Below the pieces are notes generated by a model that was not told where the DNA came from, did not search any database, and worked only from the letters and a program-made list of their open reading frames with translations. A stretch of DNA of 64,000 nt. It comes from Burkholderia sp. Ax-1724. GTDB lineage: Bacteria > Pseudomonadota > Gammaproteobacteria > Burkholderiales > Burkholderiaceae. Below are positions 50,283-57,954 of this stretch, piece after piece (within the stretch, counting starts at the first letter, position 1; each line of letters begins with the position of its first letter). The position numbers were made by a program, and so were the translations under genes. The stretch is taken from assembly GCF_011752995.1 (NCBI RefSeq), contig NZ_VWWL01000009.1, positions 243,694 to 307,693 of the forward strand. The letters are read 5' to 3'.

Positions 50283-51623
50283 CTATGCCGCCGGCACGGA
50301 AGATTCGTCCATCGCGCCCTTCGTCTCCGGCATCAGGAATACGACGGCCAGATACACGAGGCTGACGAGCGCGCTGACCGTAGCCAGCGTCATCGGCAGG
50401 GCGCCGACGTCGGTCGCGAGCAGCGAGACGAGGGTCGGCATCGAGCCGCCGATGGCAAAGCCCACGTTCCACGAGATGGCGGTGCCACTCGAACGGATCG
50501 CGGTCGGAAAGCGCTCATTGAGCACGATCACGAGCGGTGAATAGCAGAACGTGCCGATGGAGCTGAGTGCAATCGTATAGACCGCAATTGCGCCGATTCC
50601 CTCGGCATGGGTCAACCCGAGGTACAGCAAGGGGATCGACACCAACGAGATCAGGCCGTAGAAAAGCATCGCGCGCCGCCGGCCGATGCGGTCCGTGAGC
50701 GCGCCCGCCAGCACCGACGTCAGGCTCACGCACACGGCGGACACGCTCAGGATCATACCCATCGTGGTGTGCGGTACGTGATTGACGATCTTCAGGAATG
50801 TCGGCAGGTAACCCGAAGTGAGATACGACAGGCCGCCGCCGGCGAGGGTCAGCAATACGCACCCGACCGTGATGCCCACGAAGCCGCCGCTCAGCGCACT
50901 GGCCTTCTTCTGCGGCCTCGTCGGTGCCGCGCGATGTTGCGCCGCGAGTGCGAGCCACAGCGGCGACTCCTGAAGGCGTGTGAAAACGAACAGGCCAAGC
51001 AGCGAACTCGCGAGGCCGGAGAAGAACATGATGCGCCAGCCCCACGCCGTGAATGCCGCGGGCGGAATCAGGGCACTCACCAGCACGAAGATAAGGGAGG
51101 CGAAGAGCTTGCCGATGCCGGAGCCGCCACCGCAGATGATCCCCGAAGCCAACCCCCGGTACTTCGGACCGATCGATTCGGTGCCGAGCGTATGGGTGGC
51201 CGCGACCATCCCGCCCATATACACGCCCTGAATCAGGCGCAACAGCAAAAAGAGCATCGGCGCGAGGATGCCGATGCTCTGATAGGTTGGGATCGTGCCC
51301 ATGAGTGCCGTCGATACGCCCACCCCGACGGATGCGACCACCAGCGTCTTCTTGCGGCCATGACGATCCGAGTACCGGCCGAACAGATAGCCGCCGACCG
51401 GACGCATGATCAGCGTCGCCGTGAAAGCACCGTAGACTGCGGCCAGCGAGAGCATCTGCCGCGACGAGTCGAAGAATACCGTGGCGAGTATCGGCGCCAC
51501 GTACAGCAGGATAAAGAGGTCGAAGAGGTCGAATGCCCAGCCAAGACAGGACATCGCAACTGCCTGCGATTTCTGCCAGGGGGTGAGTACGAGACCCGCG
51601 GCTTGGGTAGGCGCGGATTGCAC
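50283..51623 (-). CDS. MFS transporter, metabolite:H+ symporter type
   Basis: A 446-residue transporter with twelve predicted helices. LGWAFDLFDLFILLYVAP near 27-44 and GRYSDRHGRKKTLV near 82-95 (motif A) match the SHS/MHS symporters of aromatic and organic acids. The start is GTG at 51623 with AGGAGA seven bases upstream. It lies 111 bp behind ligI, in the same transcription direction as the catabolic genes, and is most likely the importer for the substrate of the cluster, such as a benzoate-type acid or a pyrone dicarboxylate. Confidence 0.88.
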   Translation of the reverse strand: MQSAPTQAAGLVLTPWQKSQAVAMSCLGWAFDLFDLFILLYVAPILATVFFDSSRQMLSLAAVYGAFTATLIMRPVGGYLFGRYSDRHGRKKTLVVASVGVGVSTALMGTIPTYQSIGILAPMLFLLLRLIQGVYMGGMVAATHTLGTESIGPKYRGLASGIICGGGSGIGKLFASLIFVLVSALIPPAAFTAWGWRIMFFSGLASSLLGLFVFTRLQESPLWLALAAQHRAAPTRPQKKASALSGGFVGITVGCVLLTLAGGGLSYLTSGYLPTFLKIVNHVPHTTMGMILSVSAVCVSLTSVLAGALTDRIGRRRAMLFYGLISLVSIPLLYLGLTHAEGIGAIAVYTIALSSIGTFCYSPLVIVLNERFPTAIRSSGTAISWNVGFAIGGSMPTLVSLLATDVGALPMTLATVSALVSLVYLAVVFLMPETKGAMDESSVPAA

Positions 51624-51734
51624 GGGGATGTCTCCTTGTATTATCGATGAGTGAAGTGGCGGGCCCGAGGGGCCTGAGAGTCACGGCACGTTGCCATGCC
51701 CGCCACGAAATCCAGGCAGTGCGGGAAAAACTGT

Positions 51735-52679
51735 TCAGGTTTCCTCTGGCCAGTACAGGCGCATCGGATTATCGACCAGCAGGCTCTTCTGAAGCGCTGC
51801 CGTCGGCGCGATCTGCGGAATGAAGTCGACCAGCAGGCCATCGTCGGGCATGTGCGCGGTCAGGTTCGGATGCGGCCAGTCAGTACCCCAAAGCACGCGA
51901 TCCGGGAAAGTTTCGACGAGGCGGCGGGCAAACGGCACGACATCGCGATAGGCCGCGCGCTGACCATCCAGCGCAGCCGGACCGGAAACGGAAAGACGCT
52001 CCGGGCAGGTGACCTTGGACCACACGTTCGGGTTCTCGCGCATGAAGCGCACGAAGAGCTCGAATTCGGGACCGTCGACCGGCTTCGTCACATCCGGGCG
52101 CCCCATGTGGTCTACAACAACGGTAGTCGGCAACGAGGTGAAGAAGTCCCACAACTCCGGGAGATCCGGTGCCTCGAAATAGATCACGACATGCCAGCCG
52201 AGCGGAGCAATGCGGTGAGCCATTTTCAGCAGTTCATCGGCAGGCGTGATGTCCACGAGACGCCGGACATAGTTAAAGCGCACACCGCGCACGCCCACGT
52301 CGTGCAGGCGTTGCAGTTCCGCGTCGGTAACGTCGAAAGGCAGCGTGGCGACGCCCCGCGCACGCCCATTCGAATGAATCAGCGCATCGACCATCGCGCG
52401 ATTGTCGGACCCGTGGCAGGTCGCCTGAACGACCACGTTGCGTGCAAAGCCGAGATGATCGCGCAGCGCGAAGAGCTGTTCCTTCGAGGCATCGCACGGC
52501 GTGTACTTGCGTTGCGGTGCGTACGGGAACTGCTCGCCCGGACCGAACACGTGGCAATGCGCGTCCACGGCGCCAGCGGGCAGGGCGAATAGCGGGCGGC
52601 TCGGGTTTTCCAACCAGTCGAGCCAACCCGGCGTTTTCTCGAAGGGACCCGTGGTGATTCTGGAATTTGTGCTGGACAT
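51735..52679 (-). CDS. ligI: 2-pyrone-4,6-dicarboxylate hydrolase (LigI-like)
   Basis: A 314-residue TIM-barrel amidohydrolase (Amidohydro_2). The metal-binding block is D39-A-H41-C-H43 (VDAHCHVFGPGEQFPY), and the late aspartate lies in LWGTDWPHPNL. LigI-type enzymes open the lactone of 2-pyrone-4,6-dicarboxylate to 4-oxalomesaconate without a divalent metal. AGGAG seven bases before the ATG at 52679 decides the start. It is 10 bp behind the ligK gene. It makes the input for LigJ and LigK in protocatechuate 4,5-cleavage. Confidence 0.88.
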   Translation of the reverse strand: MSSTNSRITTGPFEKTPGWLDWLENPSRPLFALPAGAVDAHCHVFGPGEQFPYAPQRKYTPCDASKEQLFALRDHLGFARNVVVQATCHGSDNRAMVDALIHSNGRARGVATLPFDVTDAELQRLHDVGVRGVRFNYVRRLVDITPADELLKMAHRIAPLGWHVVIYFEAPDLPELWDFFTSLPTTVVVDHMGRPDVTKPVDGPEFELFVRFMRENPNVWSKVTCPERLSVSGPAALDGQRAAYRDVVPFARRLVETFPDRVLWGTDWPHPNLTAHMPDDGLLVDFIPQIAPTAALQKSLLVDNPMRLYWPEET

Positions 52680-52689
52680 GTGCGTCTCC

Positions 52690-53373
52690 TCAATCAACGT
52701 AGCGAAGGCCGGCTTTCGCCAGAGGCTCGCGCATGCCGTACATATCGAGCCCCAGCACGCCGCTGGCGAGCTTCTCGCGTTTGCCCGCTTCATTGGCCTC
52801 GCGTGACCTCGCGGCTTCGAGTGCCTCTTGCGCGATACCGCGCGGCACACAGACCACGCCGTCGTCGTCGGCCACGATCACGTCACCCGGCGTGACGAGC
52901 GCACCGGCACACACCAGCGGGATGTTCACGGAACCGGGCGTGGCCTTGATCGTCCCCTTCGCGCTGACGAAACGGCTCCAGACGGGAAACTGCATCTCCG
53001 TGAGCGTTCTGACGTCACGCACGCCCGCGTCGATCACGAGCGCGCGCGCGCCGCGCGCCTTGAAGCTGGTCGCCAGCAGGTCGCCGAAATAGCCATCCGA
53101 GCACTCCGCCGTGACCGCGGCAACGACGATATCGCCCGGCTGGATCTGTTCGGCCACGACGTGGAGCATCCAGTTGTCGCCCGGTTGCAGCAGGACGGTG
53201 ACGGCCGTACCGGCAACCTGGGCGCCGGCATAGATCGGACGCATATACGGCTTCATGAGACCGACACGGCCCATGGCCTCGTGCACGGTGGCACAGCCGT
53301 AGCCTGCGAATGCGCCGGCAAGCGCCGGCTCCGTGCGTTCGATATGGCGATGTACGACGCCGAGTTCAAACAT
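52690..53373 (-). CDS. ligK: 4-carboxy-4-hydroxy-2-oxoadipate aldolase (RraA-like)
   Basis: A 227-residue class II aldolase of the RraA-like fold. Recognisable blocks are [17 protein letters not shown] near 23-39, a [24 protein letters not shown] block near 97-120 (glycine loop and metal-binding aspartate), and [14 protein letters not shown]. The enzyme cleaves 4-carboxy-4-hydroxy-2-oxoadipate to pyruvate and oxaloacetate, the final step of the pathway. AAGGAG precedes the ATG at 53373. It overlaps the end of the ligJ gene by eight bases, so the pair is translationally coupled. Confidence 0.9.
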   Translation of the reverse strand: MFELGVVHRHIERTEPALAGAFAGYGCATVHEAMGRVGLMKPYMRPIYAGAQVAGTAVTVLLQPGDNWMLHVVAEQIQPGDIVVAAVTAECSDGYFGDLLATSFKARGARALVIDAGVRDVRTLTEMQFPVWSRFVSAKGTIKATPGSVNIPLVCAGALVTPGDVIVADDDGVVCVPRGIAQEALEAARSREANEAGKREKLASGVLGLDMYGMREPLAKAGLRYVD

Positions 53374-54403
53374 TCTGTTTCTCCTTCTTTTCGAGTGCCG
53401 CGTCCAGACGCGGATAGACACGGCGCGCGTTACCTTCGTAGACCTTGTAACGCTCCTCCGCACTGAGGTTGAGCGTCGCCTCGATGTAGCGCCGCGTATC
53501 GTCGTAGTAATGGCCGGTTTCCGGATCGATCCCACGAACCGCGCCGATCATCTCGGACGCAAAGAGGATGTTATCGACGGGAATGACCTTCGTGAGCAGG
53601 TCGATACCGGGCTGGTGATAGACGCAGGTATCGAAGAAGACGTTGTTGAGCAGATGTTCCGTGAGCAGCAGCTTTTTCAGTTCCTGCGCGAGACCGCGAT
53701 AGCGTCCCCAGTGATAGGGTGCAGCGCCGCCGCCGTGCGGGATCACGAACCTGAGCGTCGGAAAATCCCTGAACAGATCGCCCTGAACCAGTTGCATGAA
53801 TGCTGTCGTGTCGGCGTTGATGTAGTGCGCGCCCGTCGTGTGAAAGCATGCGTTGCACGAGGTCGAGACGTGGATCATTGCGGGAACGTCGAGCTCCACC
53901 AGCTTTTCGTACAGCGGATACCAGTGCCGGTCCGTGAGCGGCGGCGAAGTCCAGTGACCGCCCGATGGGTCCGGATTCAGATTGACGGCAACGAATCCGT
54001 AGTCCCTCACGCATCGTTCGAGCTCGGGAATGCACGAGCGCGGATCGACGCCGGGCGACTGGGGCAGCATGGCCGCGCCGATGAAATGAGCGGGGAAGAG
54101 CGCCGAGACGCGATGGATCAGTTCGTTGCAGATCGCCGCCCACGTGCTGCTGACGTTGAAGTCGCCAATGTGATGGGCCATGAAGCTCGCGCGCGGCGAA
54201 AACACCGTGAGGTCGGAGCCGCGCTCGCGCATCTTGCTGAGCTGATTATTCTCGATGCTCTCGCGAAGCTCGTCGTCGGTGATGACGAGTTCCGAGACGC
54301 GCGGCATCTGTGCGGGGTCCGCGATGCCGGCGATCTGGCGATTGCGCCATGCTTCGAGCGCCTTGGGCGCCGTCGTGTAGTGACCGTGTATGTCGATAAT
54401 CAT
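53366..54403 (-). CDS. ligJ: 4-oxalomesaconate hydratase (LigJ)
   Basis: A 345-residue amidohydrolase-fold hydratase. It begins [19 protein letters not shown], with metal ligands D4, H6 and H8 and the block [59 protein letters not shown] sequence and [17 protein letters not shown] match LigJ closely. It hydrates 4-oxalomesaconate to 4-carboxy-4-hydroxy-2-oxoadipate. A GTG at 54439 overlaps the upstream stop (GTGA), but the ATG at 54403 is the family start. It is coupled to ligK and is the hydratase between LigI and LigK. Confidence 0.93.
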   Translation of the reverse strand: MIIDIHGHYTTAPKALEAWRNRQIAGIADPAQMPRVSELVITDDELRESIENNQLSKMRERGSDLTVFSPRASFMAHHIGDFNVSSTWAAICNELIHRVSALFPAHFIGAAMLPQSPGVDPRSCIPELERCVRDYGFVAVNLNPDPSGGHWTSPPLTDRHWYPLYEKLVELDVPAMIHVSTSCNACFHTTGAHYINADTTAFMQLVQGDLFRDFPTLRFVIPHGGGAAPYHWGRYRGLAQELKKLLLTEHLLNNVFFDTCVYHQPGIDLLTKVIPVDNILFASEMIGAVRGIDPETGHYYDDTRRYIEATLNLSAEERYKVYEGNARRVYPRLDAALEKKEKQNV

Positions 54404-54435
54404 GAGGAGTTCTTGAAGAAGGGAAGTGCGCTCGC

Positions 54436-55152
54436 TCACGCGGGTTCCATGCCGTGGCGATGCTTGAGTTCGTCAGTGATGGCTGAGTGCAGGACCTGAA
54501 GCAGATCGCGCGCAGGGTCGGGATGAGCCGCACCCGTGCAAAGCGCGGCGGAGAATGTCGTCACGATCGCGCAGTCGTGCGGCATGGTTCCCAGCACGTC
54601 GATGCCGGGCAGATTCATGAGTTCGCTGAGTTGCTGGAAGCCGAGTTCCACGACGCCATCGGCAACAAGCTGGCCGACCGGTACGCCGGGCGCTGCCAGC
54701 ACGAAGCGATCGGCCATGGCGTCCCGAATCCCCCACGTTTCAAGCAGATTCATGAGGGCCGTGCCGCTCGGTCCCGTGGAATAGCCCACGCTATGCGCGC
54801 CGAGCAGCGCTTCGCGCAATGCCTTTGCGTTATGGATCGCGGGATGGGGCGCGCCGGCGCGGACCGCCACGGCGACGTTCGAGCGGGCGACATCGGTCCT
54901 GCTGTCGCTCACGAGATGGCCGCTTGCGATCAGTGCGTCGATGGCGTCGCTCGCGAGTACGGCAAGATCGAAGGGATGGCCGTCACGCACGAGCCGCGCG
55001 GCATCGACGCCGCCGACAGACCTGAAATGCACGTCGATACCGCGTTGCTCGCGGTATAACGTGCCGATATCGGCGAGCAGCAGGCGGGTCGCCATCGACG
55101 AGACGCCGGAAAGTCTCGCGTCGGAACGAACAGAAGCAGCAAAGTTTTCCAT
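54436..55152 (-). CDS. Cytoplasmic ModA-like binding-fold protein in the lig cluster
   Basis: A 238-residue protein with the fold pattern of molybdate/extracellular solute-binding proteins: RSVGGVDAARLVRDGHPFDLAVLASDAID near 46-74, a hinge region with GYSTGPSGTALMNLLETWG, and DGVVELGFQQLSELMNLPGID near 178-198. There is no signal peptide or lipobox, so it stays in the cytoplasm and is not a normal ABC transporter receptor; no permease or ATPase is nearby. It sits between lysR and ligJ, where other lig/gal clusters have the 4-oxalomesaconate tautomerase, which is missing here. Its role is unknown. The start at 55152 is chosen because the upstream frame overlaps lysR. Confidence 0.65.
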   Translation of the reverse strand: MENFAASVRSDARLSGVSSMATRLLLADIGTLYREQRGIDVHFRSVGGVDAARLVRDGHPFDLAVLASDAIDALIASGHLVSDSRTDVARSNVAVAVRAGAPHPAIHNAKALREALLGAHSVGYSTGPSGTALMNLLETWGIRDAMADRFVLAAPGVPVGQLVADGVVELGFQQLSELMNLPGIDVLGTMPHDCAIVTTFSAALCTGAAHPDPARDLLQVLHSAITDELKHRHGMEPA

Positions 55153-55208
55153 GGCCCGATTCTGGCCATTGGGGTATGCATTGCCTAGTACAACGATCCT
55201 ACTAGCTG

Positions 55209-56108
55209 CTATAACGATTCGGCATGGGAAACGATCTCGCGCAGCAGCCGGGCGGTCTGCCGCACGAGCCGGCTGGTCGGCTTGTGCGCGGATTCCGCGA
55301 GACACAGCGTACTGGTCAGCATGGGGTCCTTGAACGGGCGCAGCGTGAATGCCTTCGGCCGATCCGAGGCGGCAAGCGCTGTCTGGGGCAGTACGGCATG
55401 GCCGTAGCCTGCATTGACGAGATCGAGAATGGACGGGACGCTCGAAACTTCCAGGGCGATATTCAGCTTCACCCCGGACATGGCCGCCTGGGTGTCGAGA
55501 AGCCGGCGCATCGCGTGAGTGTGTCCGGGAAGAATCAGGGGATAGTCGGCGAGCTGGGAAAAGGGCAGCGGTTTGGCTTTCGCATCGCCACGCGTCGCGC
55601 GGCTCACGAGGCCAAGCGCCTCGTCGAGCACGGGCGTGATCTCGATAGCCGGATTGGGTTGGGGATTGTGGATGAGGCCCAGATCCACCCGGCCCATTGC
55701 AATCCATTCGACGAGATGGGTCGAAAGCCCCTCGACGATGGCCAGCGATGCAGCCGGCAATTCGCGGCGGAAAGTATCGACAAGGAACGGCGTCAGCCGC
55801 CGGGTCATGCTCGGCGGTAGTCCCAGCACGATGTGTCCGGACGGCTCGTCGCGCGCGGCTTCGATGTCTTCGGTGACGCTCGCGACAAGCCGCAGGATGC
55901 TCACGCCATGATCGAATAGACGCTTGCCGATTTCGGTCAGGACAACGCCTCGTCCGTTACGGATCAGCAGCGTCGCGCGCAGATCCGTCTCCAGTAGCCG
56001 CACCTGACGCGAAAGCGCCGGCTGGGTCATGTTCAGTTGCATGGCAGCCTTGCCGAAGCTGCCCAACTCGGCGACACGAACGAAGTACTCCAGCTGCTTG
56101 AGATTCAT
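55209..56108 (-). CDS. LysR-family regulator of the lig cluster
   Basis: A 299-residue LysR-type regulator with the HTH at about 4-63 (MNLKQLEYFVRVAELGSFGKAAMQLNMTQPALSRQ region) and the effector-binding domain after about 90. It lies upstream of the ModA-like and lig genes on the same strand (56-bp gap) rather than divergently, so it may lead the operon and be autoregulated; the inducer is probably a pathway intermediate. The start at 56108 gives the normal N-terminus; the frame open to 56270 is not conserved. Confidence 0.92.
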   Translation of the reverse strand: MNLKQLEYFVRVAELGSFGKAAMQLNMTQPALSRQVRLLETDLRATLLIRNGRGVVLTEIGKRLFDHGVSILRLVASVTEDIEAARDEPSGHIVLGLPPSMTRRLTPFLVDTFRRELPAASLAIVEGLSTHLVEWIAMGRVDLGLIHNPQPNPAIEITPVLDEALGLVSRATRGDAKAKPLPFSQLADYPLILPGHTHAMRRLLDTQAAMSGVKLNIALEVSSVPSILDLVNAGYGHAVLPQTALAASDRPKAFTLRPFKDPMLTSTLCLAESAHKPTSRLVRQTARLLREIVSHAESL

Positions 56109-56302
56109 TTTGCTGTTCGCAAGAGTGGATGCTCCCGATCCCGGGTGCAACGCGGGACATCGGGCACGAAATAAAGGCGCATGCCGGGGGGCACGCGCAA
56201 AGCATACTGCAAGTGGATGGCTGCTCCGCGGGAGCGGTTCATGCAACTGAGTCACTACAATAGCGTTCATGGCCGGCGCTCCTCAACGAATGCTGGCTAC
56301 CA

Positions 56303-56370
56303 GCCTGAACCCGCAAACACGACATTTCTATTTGGGACCTACAAATTTGGGGGTGGTAATTTAATTTACG
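56303..56370 (+). repeat. Diverged repeat, copy 1
   Basis: CCTGAACC, ACATTTCTATTTGGGACC, ACAAATTTGGGGGTGGTAAT and TTACGT follow one another. The same blocks recur in order at 57627-57710, which has an extra ~24 bp in the middle. In the corresponding frame both read TFLF...GT(Y/H)KF...NL. Copy 1 lies before the Tlde1-type gene and copy 2 after its immunity gene. Confidence 0.6.
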
Positions 56371-56373
56371 TTG

Positions 56374-56581
56374 AACATATTTTAAGGTTTGGATATCTCA
56401 GACCCCGGAGCGCGTGCGGGTCGACGGTAAGGAAGCTGCGGCGCGGCGCCCGTCGCAGCAAGTCCACCTGTATGTCGTGCCGGGTGAGCACCTCATCGCA
56501 CTCAGCGACGATGGCCACGACGTCGAGGTGACGACGGAGATCGTCGCGCACCCGGGCTCGGCGGCGCCGAGCCCAAGGTAA
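56374..56581 (+). pseudogene. GC-rich gene tail remnant, unidentified
   Basis: A 68-codon plus-strand frame follows directly after an in-frame TGA at 56371-56373 and ends with TAA at 56579-56581. It reads ...PERVRVDGKEAAARRPSQQ and HLYVVPGEHLIALSDDGHD, with strongly GC-biased, coding-like codons. It has no start codon near its beginning. The change from AT-rich to GC-rich sequence at about 56395 looks like a junction. I do not recognise the family. Confidence 0.35.
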
Positions 56582-56791
56582 TTCGGTACATACTCTCCGC
56601 TGCCTGAAAATCCAACGGTGATCGAGTAACCTGCAGGGGGCCGATACAGGAATTTTCTGTCCGTGGGATTAGGAATTTTCTGATTTTTAATAATTCCATA
56701 TTGTCTGATGTTAATCAGCAACAGGGCATTATTAAGATACCTTGCGCTTTCTCTTACGTGGCATTCTGATTAAATAATCGACACAAGGGGA

Positions 56792-57316
56792 GTGCATCAA
56801 TTGGCGTTTTATGGAAAATTTATAATCGATAAGGACAGATCTTCATTGATTATTCCCGGCATTGGTACATTTAAAGCATACTCAGGTGACGGTATCTATC
56901 GGAACAAAGGAGGCTGTACTACGGTGCCTGATAATGGTCCGCTTCCAACAGGGATCTATTGGATAGTAGATCGTCCAACAGGCGGATTCAGATCCAGAAC
57001 TGAAGCGCATGCAAAAGACATCTGGAGCGGCGTAGTCGGCCGACGTACTAATCATGAAGAGTGGTTCGCACTTTATCGTGACGACGGCATTATCGATGAC
57101 CACACCTGGATTAATGGTGTCGAGCGCGGACAATTCCGCTTGCACCCAGCAGGCGGTCGCGGTCTATCGAAAGGCTGCATTACCCTCCCTGGTTATGCAG
57201 ATTTCGAAAAAATAAGACGCGCACTCCTGCACACCTTCACTATCCCCGCTCGCAATTCAGGCATTCGTGCATATGGAACGATTGAGGTAACGGCGCATGG
57301 CGACACTTGTCCGTAG
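56792..57316 (+). CDS. Tlde1-type L,D-transpeptidase toxin (DUF2778)
   Basis: A 174-residue protein with the Tlde1/DUF2778 pattern: an N-terminal beta block with IPGIGTFKAYSGDGIYRNK, GPLPTGIYWIVDRPTGG near 49-65, and the catalytic region H118-PAGGRGL-S126-K-G-C129, the His/Ser/Gly/Cys motif of L,D-transpeptidase fold enzymes. Family members are antibacterial type VI effectors that act in the target periplasm, cutting or altering peptidoglycan tetrapeptides. There is no signal peptide, as usual for delivered effectors. No vgrG, PAAR or T6SS gene is nearby, so it is an orphan. GTG 56792 is very close to AAGGGG; TTG 56801, ten bases from it, may be the true start. It overlaps the next gene by 20 bp. 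Confidence 0.82.
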   Translation: MHQLAFYGKFIIDKDRSSLIIPGIGTFKAYSGDGIYRNKGGCTTVPDNGPLPTGIYWIVDRPTGGFRSRTEAHAKDIWSGVVGRRTNHEEWFALYRDDGIIDDHTWINGVERGQFRLHPAGGRGLSKGCITLPGYADFEKIRRALLHTFTIPARNSGIRAYGTIEVTAHGDTCP

Positions 57317-57554
57317 AATATTTAAAGTAGCGTTATTTATCGGATTATTTCTTCTTTCTGTTCGCTACGTCCATACGTATCCGTTACCGATGCCTGAGGG
57401 CCAGATAATGTTCTGGATTGACGCCTCTGACCGACTCGGCATTAGTGACTCCGATAATCTCTATATTCCGACCATGGTCATCATCGATCTGATCGTCGCG
57501 ATTCTGGCCTACGTGGCGATCCTGAAGCTCTGGAGACGTTACCGGTCTGGTTGA
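57297..57554 (+). CDS. Probable immunity protein of the Tlde1-type toxin (small membrane protein B)
   Basis: An 85-residue protein with an N-terminal membrane helix (about 8-22), a loop with LPMPEGQIMFWIDASDRLGISDSDN (its exposed, probably periplasmic part), a second helix (about 57-76) and a basic tail LWRRYRSG. The start lies inside the end of the toxin gene (20-bp overlap, different frame), the classic arrangement of effector-immunity pairs. A membrane-anchored loop is where an immunity protein against a periplasmic enzyme would need to be. Layout, the (F/L)xMP block and the basic tail recall the genes at 4849-5148 and 42837-43140. Confidence 0.7.
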   Translation: MATLVRRIFKVALFIGLFLLSVRYVHTYPLPMPEGQIMFWIDASDRLGISDSDNLYIPTMVIIDLIVAILAYVAILKLWRRYRSG

Positions 57555-57626
57555 TCGTCACCAGTCCTGGCTCGTTCATGGCAGGCTCCGCCGGGTTGCG
57601 CGCGGATAGCATGCGCCTCGGGCAGA

Positions 57627-57710
57627 CCTGAACCAGACATTTCTATTTAGCGGAAACCCTACATCTGAACTTGGGACTCACAAATTTATGGGCGATAATT
57701 TATGTTATGT
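57627..57710 (+). repeat. Diverged repeat, copy 2
   Basis: The same ordered blocks as 56303-56370: CCTGAACC, ACATTTCTATTT, then ~24 bp absent from copy 1, then GGGACTCACAAATTTATGGGCG, ATAATTTATGTTATGT. It lies behind the immunity gene. The 78-codon frame that begins within it (ATG 57688) is crossed by a terminator and is not annotated as a gene. Confidence 0.6.
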
Positions 57711-57862
57711 AAAATTAAATAATGAAGTGAGGCCCTGCGACCCGAACAATCCAAAACAGCCCTTCGAACAACACCGCCCAGCCACGCACAATATTGGCGC
57801 CAACGTGACTCAAAAGACTTTCGCCATACCTACCGTCACACTGCCTCGCATTTCAGAAGCCG

Positions 57863-57887
57863 TCTTCGCTTGTGCGAAGATTTTTTT
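57863..57887 (+). terminator. Intrinsic terminator between the toxin-immunity pair and the YopJ-like remnant
   Basis: TCTTCGC and GCGAAGA form a perfect 7-bp stem with loop TTGT, followed by seven T. It separates the toxin-immunity unit from the effector remnant. Around it, 57555-57954 holds only the repeat and no supported gene. Confidence 0.85.
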
Positions 57888-57954
57888 CTGCGAAAGGATG
57901 ATGCTAGCGTGGAATACATGAGTTCTCTGAACAATCACTCTCTACGCCCCTGTC

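Larger units (their letters stand above)
56109..56791. other. Accessory spacer with repeat and gene fragments
   Basis: This 683-bp stretch between the LysR gene and the toxin gene switches between AT-rich and GC-rich blocks. It contains a repeat copy (56303-56370), a GC-rich gene tail (56374-56581), and a 12-bp direct repeat AGGAATTTTCTG at 56648-56659 and 56671-56682. The toxin gene's promoter probably lies in the AT-rich part after 56660. No complete gene is seen. Confidence 0.45.

Noticed and set aside
57688..57921. 78-codon plus-strand frame MGDNLCYVKLNNEVRPC...
   Set aside because: A strong intrinsic terminator (57863-57887) lies inside it and it begins in a repeat; kept only as repeat copy 2.
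57640..57954. hrp_II-type box (TTCG-N16-TTCG) for T3SS control of the YopJ-like gene
   Set aside because: Several TTCG occur, but no pair has the required 16-bp spacing; the best is only a partial match that coincides with the terminator stem.
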